In this document: positions 30,622-38,312 of the stretch, one piece after another
How positions within the stretch are numbered: position 1 is the stretch's first letter
Layout of the letters: the number at the start of each line of letters is the position of its first letter
Virus record (IMG/VR): IMGVR_UViG_3300043449_001161
Location: 1-38,523 of that record
Origin: a virus
DNA: 38,523 nucleotides
Direction: 5' to 3' (one strand)
Translations under genes and position numbers: made by a program
Notes under the pieces: model-generated
What the model saw: only the letters and a program-made list of their open reading frames with translations
Told to the model about the DNA's origin: nothing
Databases searched by the model: none

Positions 30622-31421
30622 TGCGGCCGCCTTGCGAACGGGTCGGTGTTGTCGAACTCAGACTCAGGTGCTGGCGGTTGCTTGCGGTAACTCTCGTCGT
30701 GCAGCCACTTGTCCAGCGACGGTGCAAACCTGTTGCCGTTGCGCGCCCAGGCTTCGCACCACTGGGTGAGCGATCCCGAGACCGTGAGCATGAACGCCGC
30801 GTACTTCGCCGCGTCGCCGCACTTCAGCCAGTGGTCAACGCAGAACTGCTCCACCAGCCGCCGCGGGCTCGGCTTGGGGTGTATCTCTCGGAGCTTCTCC
30901 GACCAGTACTCCGGCGTTTGGTGGAAATCGGCGGCCGCTGGGTCCAAGGCGGGGAATATAGGGGTGGATACTATGGATGAGGATGAGGAAGAGGAAGAGG
31001 ATGGGTAGGAGTTCGCTAGAGCTATAGGTAGAGCTATAGGTACAGCAGTAGCTTCAGCTATAGCTTTAGCTGTAGCTAGGTTTTCCGCCTTCTTCTTTCC
31101 GCCTAAAGCGCCGTTCCTTTTCTTCGATTCGCGCCACCTGACAAGCTCTGGGCGCATCTGGTTTACGCGCTCGTTCTCGTATCGATCCCCATTTAGAATG
31201 AACATCTTGCCGAAGATCGCCCAGTGCTTCCTCATCCGCGCGACAGTGCAATCGGCGATTTTGGCGAGGTGTTTTTCGTCGGCTGGAAGGCTCCCATTCA
31301 GCCAGCAATAGTCGAGCAGTTCCCGATAGATGGCGCGGCCTTCCAAACTGAGACGAAATCTCGTCTCAGATCGCTGCCAATCGGACACATACCAGGGGTA
31401 GGAATGGATAATTTCGCTCAC
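30618..31421 (-). CDS. DUF1376-type replication protein (putative initiator)
   Basis: The 267-residue protein has an N-terminal DUF1376/YdaU-like domain: HSYPWYVSDWQRSETRFRLS, GRAIYRELLDYCWLNGSLPA and a winged-helix-like HLAKIADCTVARMRKHWAIF. The middle (about residues 115-150) is a low-complexity Ala/Ile/Pro stretch and a run of nine or ten serines, encoded by 12-bp repeats. The C-terminal part is an accessory-type domain (RRLVEQFCVDHWLKCGDAAK, then WLHDESYRKQ) like those in phage replication proteins. Such genes usually specify origin recognition or primosome loading. Repeats inside the gene recall the lambda O/ori arrangement. Confidence 0.75.
   Translation of the reverse strand: MSEIIHSYPWYVSDWQRSETRFRLSLEGRAIYRELLDYCWLNGSLPADEKHLAKIADCTVARMRKHWAIFGKMFILNGDRYENERVNQMRPELVRWRESKKRNGALGGKKKAENLATAKAIAEATAVPIALPIALANSYPSSSSSSSSSIVSTPIFPALDPAAADFHQTPEYWSEKLREIHPKPSPRRLVEQFCVDHWLKCGDAAKYAAFMLTVSGSLTQWCEAWARNGNRFAPSLDKWLHDESYRKQPPAPESEFDNTDPFARRPQ
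31016..31075. repeat. five 12-bp iterons, candidate replication origin
   Basis: Five contiguous 12-mers on the plus strand read CTAGAGCTATAG, GTAGAGCTATAG, GTACAGCAGTAG, CTTCAGCTATAG and CTTTAGCTGTAG. They share AGCTATAG-type cores and lie inside the replication gene. An adjacent hexamer-repeated purine tract (about 30976-31004) encodes poly-Ser. Iterons inside an initiator gene are a known origin design; function here is inferred. Confidence 0.65.
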
Positions 31422-31570
31422 TTTTCTGTCTCCTCGACCATCAAAAACTCCTCGGCAAACCAGTCGCCCATGCCAAGCACGGCCTGGCGCTCATCCCATC
31501 CGCCGCGCTCAATTTCGGCCGCGCAACGAAGCTGTTCAGCCCGCGCAAAGTCGATCGTTGGTGCAGTCAC
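31418..31570 (-). CDS. hypothetical 50-residue protein
   Basis: The GTG at 31570 overlaps the upstream stop (GTGA), and the stop overlaps the replication gene start. The protein begins MTAPTIDFARAEQLRCAAEI and ends MGDWFAEEFLMVEETEK; it is acidic and helical. It is too small to assign, and the perfect coupling at both ends supports it being translated. Confidence 0.6.
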   Translation of the reverse strand: MTAPTIDFARAEQLRCAAEIERGGWDERQAVLGMGDWFAEEFLMVEETEK

Positions 31571-31752
31571 TTTTCCGCCTCCATCAGTCGTTCTGCGGCT
31601 GCAATCGCAGCCTGCGCGTGCTCGTGGTTCTCGAGCATCCAGTCGCCATTGCGGACGACGTACCACTGGTCAGACGACCAGTCCTTCGCCACCATCCAGC
31701 GGTCGTTGAACCGCCATGTGTGGTCGTTCTCTCGCCGCCAGCCCCATCTCAT
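31567..31752 (-). CDS. hypothetical Trp-rich small protein
   Basis: This 61-residue protein contains many tryptophans (MRWGWRRENDHTWRFNDRWM, DWSSDQWYVVRNGDWM) and ends in an acidic helix. It is coupled by ATGA overlaps to both neighbours. No family is recognised. Confidence 0.65.
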   Translation of the reverse strand: MRWGWRRENDHTWRFNDRWMVAKDWSSDQWYVVRNGDWMLENHEHAQAAIAAAERLMEAEK

Positions 31753-31970
31753 GACCGCCTCCGCGAGACTATGGAGTCGATGAATGCCGCCCGCTTCGGG
31801 CAGTCGTTCACGCGGTCATCGGGGCTGGGGACCGGAGGAACCGGCGCCGGCCTACTCTCGGTTTCGACAAAAGGTTTGTGGACCTTGTTGAACAGCAGGT
31901 CGAGGTTAAATGTCGGTTTGGGCGGTTTATGCGAACGCCTATGCGTGATAGGCTTTTCGGGGGTGTCCAT
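31749..31970 (-). CDS. hypothetical Pro/His-rich protein
   Basis: This protein has 73 residues from the ATG at 31970, which has AGAGG seven bases upstream; the ATG at 31976 gives two more residues. It is rich in Pro, Lys and His (ITHRRSHKPPKPTFNLDLLF) and probably disordered. Unknown function. Confidence 0.55.
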   Translation of the reverse strand: MDTPEKPITHRRSHKPPKPTFNLDLLFNKVHKPFVETESRPAPVPPVPSPDDRVNDCPKRAAFIDSIVSRRRS

Positions 31971-31976
31971 GTGCAT

Positions 31977-32038
31977 CCTCTTGGTCGCCCCGTCGCGTGT
32001 GCCGGGAAGCCTGGCGGCGGGGCGCTCTGTTTGTTTGA
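31977..32038. other. structured 62-bp intergenic spacer
   Basis: On the minus strand CGCCCCG and CGGGGCG bracket a GC-rich loop region, giving a 7-bp stem. It is not followed by a U tract. It is one of the few real gaps in the early operon. Confidence 0.4.
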
Positions 32039-32683
32039 TTAGTCGGCGGCCGACCAGCAGCGGCCCTGGTCGTCACCGAAGAGGTTCCTCAAGCCAGGCC
32101 TGGCGAACGACGGCACCCTGACGACCGTGTAGCCAGAAACGTCGACGGGCTTCACGGGCTCTGAGAATTCTGGCTCTCGCCTGGTCGCTGGCTTCTTCGG
32201 CGGCGCCGGAGGAGGGGCAGGGTTCTTGGCAACGTACCGACGCCGCTGCCGTTCGCGATCCTGCGACGCCTTGTGCCTAGCAGCGCACTCTGGCGTCCGT
32301 TTCTGAGCCAGGCCAAACACCAGCACGCCGCAGCCGCAGGCGCAGGGGCGTCCGTTACTCACCACCAGGCGTGCTCCCGCCTGCTTTTCCTCTTTGCGGT
32401 ATGCCTTCATGCGACGGGTCATTGCCGCTAGGTAGCAGTCGTAGCAAATGCGGCCTTTGCGAGACCTGGCCGGCTTACCGCATGGGCAGACGCCCTGCGG
32501 GCGGTCGTAATAGGCCACCGCCTCCTCAAAGGTTCTGCCGCCGCGGATGTGCCGCTGGATCGCATCGAACCTCACCAGCGCGCTCTGCTCAGTCGGATCA
32601 ACGGCGCGCCCGTTGGAGTCGCGGGCTGGCCGGGGAATAGCAGCGCGGAGTTTGGCGTACTCAGCGTCGCGGTCTACGCGCAT
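32039..32683 (-). CDS. Cys-rich zinc-binding-like hypothetical protein
   Basis: The 214-residue protein has CPCGKPARSRKGRICYDCYL around residues 70-90 and PCACGCGVLVFGLAQKRTPE, then CAARH, around 114-137. These are two Cys clusters suited to zinc ribbons. The C-terminal half has a Pro-rich linker and a basic stretch. It begins at an ATG overlapping the small gene upstream by ten bases. A DNA-binding accessory role is possible; no family is recognised. Confidence 0.65.
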   Translation of the reverse strand: MRVDRDAEYAKLRAAIPRPARDSNGRAVDPTEQSALVRFDAIQRHIRGGRTFEEAVAYYDRPQGVCPCGKPARSRKGRICYDCYLAAMTRRMKAYRKEEKQAGARLVVSNGRPCACGCGVLVFGLAQKRTPECAARHKASQDRERQRRRYVAKNPAPPPAPPKKPATRREPEFSEPVKPVDVSGYTVVRVPSFARPGLRNLFGDDQGRCWSAAD

Positions 32684-32823
32684 GGCCCGATTCCTGTGTT
32701 GCGAATTTGTTGCGAGGTTGAGCTATTCTTGTCATTCATGGCAATCCTGGCGAACGTGTTTTCAATAACTTGCTGCTTCTTAATGGCAGACGTTGATTTC
32801 TTTGAAAGCCGGGTCCGTCTCAT
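32674..32823 (-). CDS. possible 49-residue basic protein after integrase
   Basis: A frame from the ATG at 32823 encodes MRRTRLSKKSTSAIKKQQVI and onward to GPCA. It is basic and helical, with a weak AGGG site. It starts six bases after the integrase stop and overlaps the next gene by ten bases, as real genes in this operon do. The DNA is clearly AT-richer than its surroundings and could also hold the attP site. Real gene or att region remains open. Confidence 0.45.
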   Translation of the reverse strand: MRRTRLSKKSTSAIKKQQVIENTFARIAMNDKNSSTSQQIRNTGIGPCA

Positions 32824-32828
32824 AAACC

Positions 32829-33980
32829 CTACATTCTAAAGGACAAATTAGATTCTTCTGTTGCAGTGTTGCCGTTTTGTAGCGGCTCCATCGCAGCCCA
32901 CATCCGCTCCAGGGATTGTTCCATCTGCACCTGGCGCGATTTCACCCACGGGGCGTAGTGCTTTTGGGTGACGGCGATGGAGGTATGCCCCAGAAGCATC
33001 GCCACCTGCTCGATCGCCACTCCGGCCTCCAGGAGCTCGACGGCAAACGTATCGCGGAGGCGGTGCAGGTGGCCGTTCTTCACCTTGGCCGTCTTGCACA
33101 GCCGGCGGAAGGCGCGGGCGTAGTTGCTGCCCACCGTGTCTGGGTCAGATTGCCCACTCCAGAACCAGTACGACTCCGACACCCGAGGGACTGAGCGCAG
33201 CGCGTCGGCCACTGCCGGCGGGAGTACGGTCCACACTGGCACCCCGGTCTTCGCCGTCGATAGCAGCATCCGGTTCCCGTTGATCGCCGACACTGGCAGC
33301 GTTGCGATGTCCCGGCGCCGCAGTCCCGTGTAGCGCCCGACCAGGATGTAGGCGTGCAGGCGGGCGCCCTCATCCTTGCTTCCCTGCCCCGGCGCCGCGG
33401 CAAGCAACTTCACCATCTCCTCACGGGTGAACGGCAGCGTCGGCGTGTGGCGGATCTTGGGCGCCTTGATCTCGGCGGCCGGGTTCCGCTTGAGGTAGCC
33501 AGCAGCGACCCAGAACGACATCGCCGCCCTCACCTTCGCCAGCCGAATCGCCTGCGTAGCCGGCGCGAGCTTCCAGGACGCCCGCCATGCCGTCAGGAAC
33601 TCGAAGTCGATCTGGGAGACGTTCTGCACGCCGCGGGCCTCAGCGAAGGCCAGCAGCGACGACCCAGTGGGTGTCTGCAGGTCTGTCCGGTATGCCTTCA
33701 ACGTGGAGCGACCCAACCCACGGGCGCGGCAGTCGGCAATAAACTCCTCCACTGCGTCCTCGATAGTCTTTGACGTCATCACCTTCCCGGCCATCTCGAT
33801 TTCGTGGATCTTGTCTTGCGCCTTCTTCCAGTCGCGCGTTTTGAGCGTCTGCTGGATGCGTTCGCCGTTCAGGGTACCTTCGACCCACACCGGGCACTTG
33901 CACTGTCTCCAGGCCCGTCCTTTCGCAGCGTGCGGGCATTTCTTCGAGTGGCGCCGGAATGGGTTTAACATGCAGTGCAT
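32829..33980 (-). CDS. int: tyrosine recombinase integrase
   Basis: The 383-residue protein has an N-terminal Cys/His/Arg-rich DNA-binding arm (KKCPHAAKGRAWRQCKCPVW), a core-binding domain at about residues 70-165, and a catalytic domain. The catalytic set is Arg221 (TGLRRRDIATL), Lys244, His306-x-x-Arg309 (HRLRDTF), His332 (LLGHTS) and the nucleophile Tyr342 (HYAPW). It integrates and, with the excisionase-like protein, excises the phage. The length is normal. The likely attP lies in the AT-rich zone just downstream (32690-32830), but no core could be identified. Confidence 0.93.
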   Translation of the reverse strand: MHCMLNPFRRHSKKCPHAAKGRAWRQCKCPVWVEGTLNGERIQQTLKTRDWKKAQDKIHEIEMAGKVMTSKTIEDAVEEFIADCRARGLGRSTLKAYRTDLQTPTGSSLLAFAEARGVQNVSQIDFEFLTAWRASWKLAPATQAIRLAKVRAAMSFWVAAGYLKRNPAAEIKAPKIRHTPTLPFTREEMVKLLAAAPGQGSKDEGARLHAYILVGRYTGLRRRDIATLPVSAINGNRMLLSTAKTGVPVWTVLPPAVADALRSVPRVSESYWFWSGQSDPDTVGSNYARAFRRLCKTAKVKNGHLHRLRDTFAVELLEAGVAIEQVAMLLGHTSIAVTQKHYAPWVKSRQVQMEQSLERMWAAMEPLQNGNTATEESNLSFRM

Positions 33981-33981
33981 T

Positions 33982-34188
33982 TTATGCCCTTTGCGCCGCG
34001 GAGTGAACCCGCTGCAGAACCGAATGCGGAACCCGCAGGGTTCGGTATGGCCGGCGCCCTGGCTTCGTTTCGACTGCCAAAACGACCACGCCTGGCTCGT
34101 CGCGGAAGATCCTCCGAACTGTCGCCGGCGACACAGACCACGCCTCGGCGATCTCCTCGACCGTGTAGTGCTTTTCTAAAGCTCCCAT
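33982..34188 (-). CDS. excisionase-like HTH (MerR-type) protein
   Basis: The 68-residue protein has a helix-turn-helix at residues 7-30 (HYTVEEIAEAWSVSPATVRR, IFRDEP), followed by a basic wing ending RPYRTLRVPHSVLQRV. This is the winged MerR-like layout of phage excisionases. Its ATG follows AAGGAGAGGGG. It precedes the integrase by one base, a normal xis-int order. It could also be a transcription factor. Confidence 0.75.
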   Translation of the reverse strand: MGALEKHYTVEEIAEAWSVSPATVRRIFRDEPGVVVLAVETKPGRRPYRTLRVPHSVLQRVHSAAQRA

Positions 34189-34218
34189 CCCCTCTCCTTC
34201 CGCCGCCTTGCCTGCGGC

Positions 34219-34377
34219 TTACTGCTCACCCAACTCCGGCCGCGCCTGCCATGCGCCGCACTGGTGGCAGAGCCACAGCGAGCGAGCATTGGCTACATTG
34301 ATCTCGTCGCCGTAGATGTTCCGGTGGAACCTGTAGTCGTGCCGGCAGAACAGGCGCCGGAGGAGGCGGCCGATCAC
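34219..34377 (-). CDS. small zinc-finger-like protein
   Basis: A GTG at 34377 overlapping the upstream stop (GTGA) opens a 52-residue protein, beginning MIGRLLRRLFCRHDYRFHRN and ending in a CHQCGAWQAR motif. The C/H-C/C spacing suggests one zinc knuckle. A longer frame exists upstream but runs inside the previous gene. Unknown role. Confidence 0.6.
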   Translation of the reverse strand: MIGRLLRRLFCRHDYRFHRNIYGDEINVANARSLWLCHQCGAWQARPELGEQ

Positions 34378-34712
34378 TCCCCACCCCCGCAAGCCCGCCA
34401 AGTCGCCCAGGCGCGGGCGGCGCGCTCGTTCTCTCGGTCCTCGCTTGGTCCTGGTTCTGCATCCCAAAACATAAAGCACTCGGCTCCGTTGCGATGAACG
34501 TGCACGCCGTACCACCTCTTCTCCGGCTCCTGCAACCGCCACGACTCCTGCGCGCGGGCGATGGCGGCGAGGTCGGTGAGGTAGTGATCGAGCGGGCGGT
34601 GTCCGGTGGCGGTCTCGACCCACCATTCCGAGGCTGTGCGGAACACTTTCAACCCCTCCGCCCGCTCCGCAATCAGCGAATCGTGTGCGCGGGTCCACTG
34701 CTGGTTACTCAT
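34374..34712 (-). CDS. hypothetical protein
   Basis: This protein has 112 residues from the ATG at 34712, which overlaps the upstream stop by eight bases. It begins MSNQQWTRAHDSLIAERAEG and is a mixed alpha/beta protein with a Trp-rich middle. It resembles no family that I know. It lies in the string of small accessory genes between the nuclease and excisionase genes. Confidence 0.6.
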   Translation of the reverse strand: MSNQQWTRAHDSLIAERAEGLKVFRTASEWWVETATGHRPLDHYLTDLAAIARAQESWRLQEPEKRWYGVHVHRNGAECFMFWDAEPGPSEDRENERAARAWATWRACGGGE

Positions 34713-34935
34713 CGGCCCCTCCCAAGAATTCTGCGTTCTCGGTGAATCTCTGCCATCCGCCACCAAAACTGTACTCGCGAGAGTAGTAAGCGCCAAAAAC
34801 TGTTACCACCCCTTTGGGCCATTCCATCGACTCGCCGGGAGCGCAAAATGCGGTCACGAGATGCACGGTCCATGCGTCGTCCCGCCACCGATCCCCCGCC
34901 TGCGGATTCGCCGCGGCTTCAGCTTTCGTCTTCAT
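34705..34935 (-). CDS. hypothetical small protein
   Basis: This 76-residue protein starts at an ATG overlapping the upstream stop by four bases. It contains AGDRWRDDAWTVHLVTAFCA and YYSREYSFGGGWQRFTENAE, beta-rich and aromatic. Unknown function. Confidence 0.65.
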   Translation of the reverse strand: MKTKAEAAANPQAGDRWRDDAWTVHLVTAFCAPGESMEWPKGVVTVFGAYYSREYSFGGGWQRFTENAEFLGGADE

Positions 34936-35522
34936 CCCCGCACCTCCGCCTCTCGCAACCTCGCCGCCTCAATCCGCGCCCGGTGCTGGTCGGACGTGCG
35001 GGCGAGGGCGGTACGGATTATCTCGTCGATCTCGGACCAGCCTTTGACCACCGCGTTGCCATTTTCATCGAGGCGGTTGATGCTCTCCAGCGCAGCCCGC
35101 AGCCCCGCGGCCTCGTCTCGGGCGGCGTCACGTTCCGCGCGGAGGCGGTCGCGCTCGGCCTCGGCGTCAATGCAGCGGTTCATCCAGTCGTCGCGCTCGG
35201 CAGTGCGGATTCCCGCAGCTTCCCAGCCGCTATCTGCCTCCAACCCCGCCACCCGCGCCCGCAGCGTGCGGATTTCGGCGGCGAGGGCGGGGTAGGCGTT
35301 TTTCGATTGCGCGATCCACTCGGCGTTGCAGTCGCATTCCGCCTTGTACTTGCGCTGTCCTGCCGGGGTCGATGCTTCAGAGCCAAGGAACGTGAGCGCA
35401 ACTCGCCTCTTTCCGCTGGCCCGCACGTCGCACTTCATTCCGCTGTTACGGTCTCGGTGCCAGTCTCCCGGTGTCGCCGCCGCAAACAGCGCGTCGAGGC
35501 GGTCGAGGTCTACGTTACTCAC
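34932..35522 (-). CDS. Ead/Ea22-like protein
   Basis: This protein has 196 residues from the GTG at 35522, which overlaps the upstream stop by eight bases. The stretch NAEWIAQSKNAYPALAAEIR followed by a long charged coiled coil is typical of the Ead/Ea22-like family in lambdoid and related phages. LDALFAAATPGDWHRDRNS at the N-terminus also fits. The family's function is not established; it is encoded in accessory zones of early operons. Confidence 0.65.
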   Translation of the reverse strand: MSNVDLDRLDALFAAATPGDWHRDRNSGMKCDVRASGKRRVALTFLGSEASTPAGQRKYKAECDCNAEWIAQSKNAYPALAAEIRTLRARVAGLEADSGWEAAGIRTAERDDWMNRCIDAEAERDRLRAERDAARDEAAGLRAALESINRLDENGNAVVKGWSEIDEIIRTALARTSDQHRARIEAARLREAEVRG

Positions 35523-35808
35523 GGGTGCCTCCCTTTGCCCGCGCAATCGCGGCGAGTGCTCGCTCCACTCTGCATTTAGGGCACCAGTCAAAACAGACTT
35601 CCATGTGGTCTTCGCGGTGCTTGATGGGCCCGAAGTCATTCAACCCGGATAGCTCTTTTTCGATTTCTTCCAGCGCCTCGTCGCGCGGGTCCGGCGGCAG
35701 CGCGGCGAGTTGGGCGCGGAGGTTGTATTCCAGTTGCTCGGCCGTCATCACGCCGCGGCAGACGTACTGCACGGCGCTCAGGATTTCAGTCAATTCAGCG
35801 CGGGTCAT
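35515..35808 (-). CDS. hypothetical protein with CPKC motif
   Basis: This 97-residue protein starts at an ATG overlapping the upstream stop by four bases. It has an acidic helical N-terminus and a C-terminal VCFDWCPKCRVERALAA, which could form half of a zinc ribbon. It is unassigned, an early accessory gene. Confidence 0.65.
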   Translation of the reverse strand: MTRAELTEILSAVQYVCRGVMTAEQLEYNLRAQLAALPPDPRDEALEEIEKELSGLNDFGPIKHREDHMEVCFDWCPKCRVERALAAIARAKGGTRE

Positions 35809-36362
35809 TGGGCCCCCTTCAGCGCGGCGTCAATAACGGCTATTGCGGCGCTCATCTCATCCGCCAGCAGTCCGTTGTTGTGCGCCTTGTCGTCAGCGCC
35901 TTTCTGTTTGTGGATGGCGGCGTAAGTTTCAAACGTGATAAACGCACGCCCGAGGTGGTTTAGCCCCACCCGCAGCGCCGCCTCCAACTCCGCGATGCGC
36001 GTGTCGCGGGGGTCAGGGGTGGGGCCATCAGTGCGAACTGCGTCACGCTCCCGCATCATCACCGCCCAGCACGTCCACAGATCCATGCGGACCGGATCGT
36101 TGATGATCTTCTCCGCGTCCCCTGGTGGCGTCTTATACGGCGGGAACGTGTCATCTCCAGCCCCAAGAATGTGAATCAGGGCGCTGGCAAGGTGGTTCCC
36201 GCCGATGCCGATACGGTCGAGTGACCCCCGCAGCCGCTCCACCTCGCGCAGCGCCTTCGCGCCCGCCAGCACCGCCGCCTCGTCGATCCAGACCGGAGTG
36301 CCAGCGGCCTTCGCTTGCGCGACGCGCTTTTCCAGGCGCGCGGCCATTTGCTCGTTAGTCAT
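35805..36362 (-). CDS. hypothetical 185-residue early protein
   Basis: The ATG lies at 36362, overlapping the small gene upstream by eight bases. The protein is helical and charged, with MTNEQMAARLEKRVAQAKAA at the N-terminus and ELEAALRVGLNHLGRAFITF later. It is comparable in style to phage proteins that vary between strains. No known motif. Confidence 0.65.
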   Translation of the reverse strand: MTNEQMAARLEKRVAQAKAAGTPVWIDEAAVLAGAKALREVERLRGSLDRIGIGGNHLASALIHILGAGDDTFPPYKTPPGDAEKIINDPVRMDLWTCWAVMMRERDAVRTDGPTPDPRDTRIAELEAALRVGLNHLGRAFITFETYAAIHKQKGADDKAHNNGLLADEMSAAIAVIDAALKGAQ

Positions 36363-36483
36363 GCGCGGCCTCCATCATGCCAGCCAGCTTCCAGGCCAGC
36401 GATACTCGCATGTTGTAGGCTTCCGGGTGCCAGCCGTGCCAAAGAAACCACGCCGTTAACCATATGCGCCGGATGGCCTTCAT
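36355..36483 (-). CDS. 42-residue hypothetical protein
   Basis: The ATG at 36483 overlaps the upstream stop (ATGA) and encodes MKAIRRIWLTAWFLWHGWHP and onward to EAAHD. It is aromatic and basic at its start. The stop overlaps the next gene start by eight bases. Exact coupling on both sides is the main support for this being a real small gene. Confidence 0.6.
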   Translation of the reverse strand: MKAIRRIWLTAWFLWHGWHPEAYNMRVSLAWKLAGMMEAAHD

Positions 36484-36671
36484 TCCGCCACCTCCAGCCG
36501 CACCGTCTGCCGCATCGCCGCCGCAATCGCCGCAGCCCGCGCTCGGTCGCCAGCAGCAGAGGCCAAGAGCCGGTGGGCCAGGCGCTCTTTCGCTTGCGGC
36601 AGGCCGATGACCTTCAGCTTCCAGACGGCCACGCCGATAGCCATCAGAATCAACGCAATCGCTATATCCAT
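36480..36671 (-). CDS. small membrane protein
   Basis: This protein has 63 residues from the ATG at 36671, which forms TGATG with the upstream stop and follows AAAGGAGC. Residues 3-16 (IAIALILMAIGVAV) are hydrophobic and the rest is basic and helical. It starts MDIAI, as does the small protein at 3575-3757. It may anchor in the inner membrane. Confidence 0.65.
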   Translation of the reverse strand: MDIAIALILMAIGVAVWKLKVIGLPQAKERLAHRLLASAAGDRARAAAIAAAMRQTVRLEVAE

Positions 36672-37057
36672 CACTCGAAGCTCCTTTCCTGCCACCCCTG
36701 ACCCTTGACCTGCCACTGCATCCGAAACTCCACCGGGAACATCTGCGCCGCCGTCTTGATCCGCACCAGCGCCGCTTCCTCGATCAGCGGTGAGCCGTCC
36801 TTCTTCGCCCCTTTGACCTCAAACGCCACCAGCCGCCCGTCGTCGTACTGCACCATGAAATCCGGCGTGTAGCGGGCGTCCTTGGCCCACTTGAAGCTCA
36901 TCGCCTCGAATCCGTGCCAGATGATGGTGCCATCCTTCACTAGCGGCATCAGCACCTCGCGCTCAAACCGCTCTTCGGTCTTATTCATGACTCCGGGGGT
37001 ACGCTTGCGCGTGGAAGCCTTTGCGCCCTTGCGCCGTCCGTGGAATCTGCTTCTCAC
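36671..37057 (-). CDS. PD-(D/E)XK-like nuclease (DUF1064/endonuclease I-like)
   Basis: This 128-residue protein starts at a GTG overlapping the RecT stop (GTGA). YTPDFMVQYDDGRLVAFEVKG at about residues 63-83 contains the PD...(D/E)xK nuclease core, split as PDF and E-V-K-G. The size and arrangement resemble DUF1064-type or small restriction-like nucleases next to phage single-strand annealing genes. It may process DNA ends or junctions with RecT and the RuvC-like enzyme. The start of the frame is basic (RSRFHGRRKGAKASTRKR). Confidence 0.75.
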   Translation of the reverse strand: MRSRFHGRRKGAKASTRKRTPGVMNKTEERFEREVLMPLVKDGTIIWHGFEAMSFKWAKDARYTPDFMVQYDDGRLVAFEVKGAKKDGSPLIEEAALVRIKTAAQMFPVEFRMQWQVKGQGWQERSFE

Positions 37058-38142
37058 GCCAGCACCTCCTCAGCCGCCGAAAGCACGCTGTCGAAGTCAG
37101 TGGCACGGACCTGATCCACCTGCGTGTAGCCGTGCCGCCGCAGCGCCTCGTCCAGCCGCCCGTGAGCGCCAGCCGCCACAAGCCGCGCTTGCTGCCCTGA
37201 CGTGATCGGAGCGCCGCGCTTCGCCTTCTCCAGTTCCGCCGCGCCCACGCGCTTTACCGCATCGCGCTGCTCCTCGTAGGTGTCGCCGCCGCCGTCCACC
37301 ATGGGTCGGTTGTCGGCCGGGTCCAGCGCCGCTACCAACTCCACCATGCCATCGGCCAGCGGCATCGGGGCGCCCATATCCACCGCGTCGTCGATCTCCT
37401 GCGAGGTCAGCAGTTGGGCGCTCATCGGCCAATCGTTTGCGGCCCGGTGAATCACGGTCTTTCTCGCCATGCGGTCGTAGTCGGTCACCCACGGGAGCCG
37501 GTACGGGCTCTTGAAGTCCATCGTCACCACGTCCATAGCGCGAATCTCGGCCAGCGTCAGGCCCTTGACTGTGCGCCCGTAGTGCTGGAAGTCCACCGCC
37601 GCGCCAGCCTTCGCCCGCCGCCTCACCGCCTCGATCTCGGCAAGCGTCATGATGTTGACTTGGTTGCTGCCGTTGATTCGCGCCGAGACGAACACCGCCG
37701 TGATCTCGCCCCGGTCTTTTCCAGGTCGCCAATCGAACACCAGCCCGTCACGGTCAAACCCGTAATCGAATTTGTCTCCCTCGCGGACGAGTTCACAGTG
37801 GATCGCGCCTACGCCGGCCCGCCGCGCGAGTTCCATCTTGCCGTGGTAGTCCACCACCAACTGGCACTCGCGCCCGTAGGGGATCAGGTATGCGCTGTTC
37901 TTGCGGATCTCCAGCCCGAGATTTGAGGCGAGGAGTACGCTATTGAGGAAGCTGACCGGGGTGCATCCGGCCAGCTTCGGGTTTGTGGCAATGCTGTTCA
38001 TGACAAGCATCGCGCAGCGGTCGGGAGAAAGGTGCGCCGGGAGGACCTTCCTAAAATTCCCGCTGTACTGCTTCAGGATGCCCATGACCGACTGCGCGGC
38101 CTCCTGCTGGATCGGCGTCTCTGCCTTTACCATCTCGCTCAT
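37054..38142 (-). CDS. recT: RecT-family single-strand annealing protein
   Basis: This protein has 362 residues from the ATG at 38142, preceded by GGGAGGGG. It shows the RecT family pattern: LPAHLSPDRCAMLVMNSIAT, LNSVLLASNLGLEIRKNSAY, LIPYGRECQLVVDYHGKMEL and WVTDYDRMARKTVIHRAAND. RecT anneals complementary single strands and promotes recombination, often with an exonuclease. No RecE was recognised; the downstream PD-(D/E)XK-like protein may fill that role. The C-terminal 80 residues are hydrophilic, as usual. Confidence 0.9.
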   Translation of the reverse strand: MSEMVKAETPIQQEAAQSVMGILKQYSGNFRKVLPAHLSPDRCAMLVMNSIATNPKLAGCTPVSFLNSVLLASNLGLEIRKNSAYLIPYGRECQLVVDYHGKMELARRAGVGAIHCELVREGDKFDYGFDRDGLVFDWRPGKDRGEITAVFVSARINGSNQVNIMTLAEIEAVRRRAKAGAAVDFQHYGRTVKGLTLAEIRAMDVVTMDFKSPYRLPWVTDYDRMARKTVIHRAANDWPMSAQLLTSQEIDDAVDMGAPMPLADGMVELVAALDPADNRPMVDGGGDTYEEQRDAVKRVGAAELEKAKRGAPITSGQQARLVAAGAHGRLDEALRRHGYTQVDQVRATDFDSVLSAAEEVLA

Positions 38143-38312
38143 CGCACCCCTCCCTGTAACAGCCAATCGGCCACCTTCTCCAGTTCCATGTCGTGCCGCT
38201 CTTCCGCGGCTTTTGTCGCATCCTCGCGACCTTCGCGGTATCCCCGCCAGTAGCCGTAAAACAGCGCGGCGATGGCGACCGACGACGAAAAAGCCCAGTC
38301 AGCGACCGTCAC
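38139..38312 (-). CDS. 57-residue membrane-associated protein
   Basis: A GTG at 38312 overlaps the previous stop (GTGA) and opens a 57-residue frame. It begins MTVADWAFSSSVAIAALFYG and continues with a charged helix (REGREDATKAAEERHDMELE). Residues 6-21 could cross the membrane. The stop overlaps the RecT start. Coupling supports it; the family is unknown. Confidence 0.6.
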   Translation of the reverse strand: MTVADWAFSSSVAIAALFYGYWRGYREGREDATKAAEERHDMELEKVADWLLQGGVR

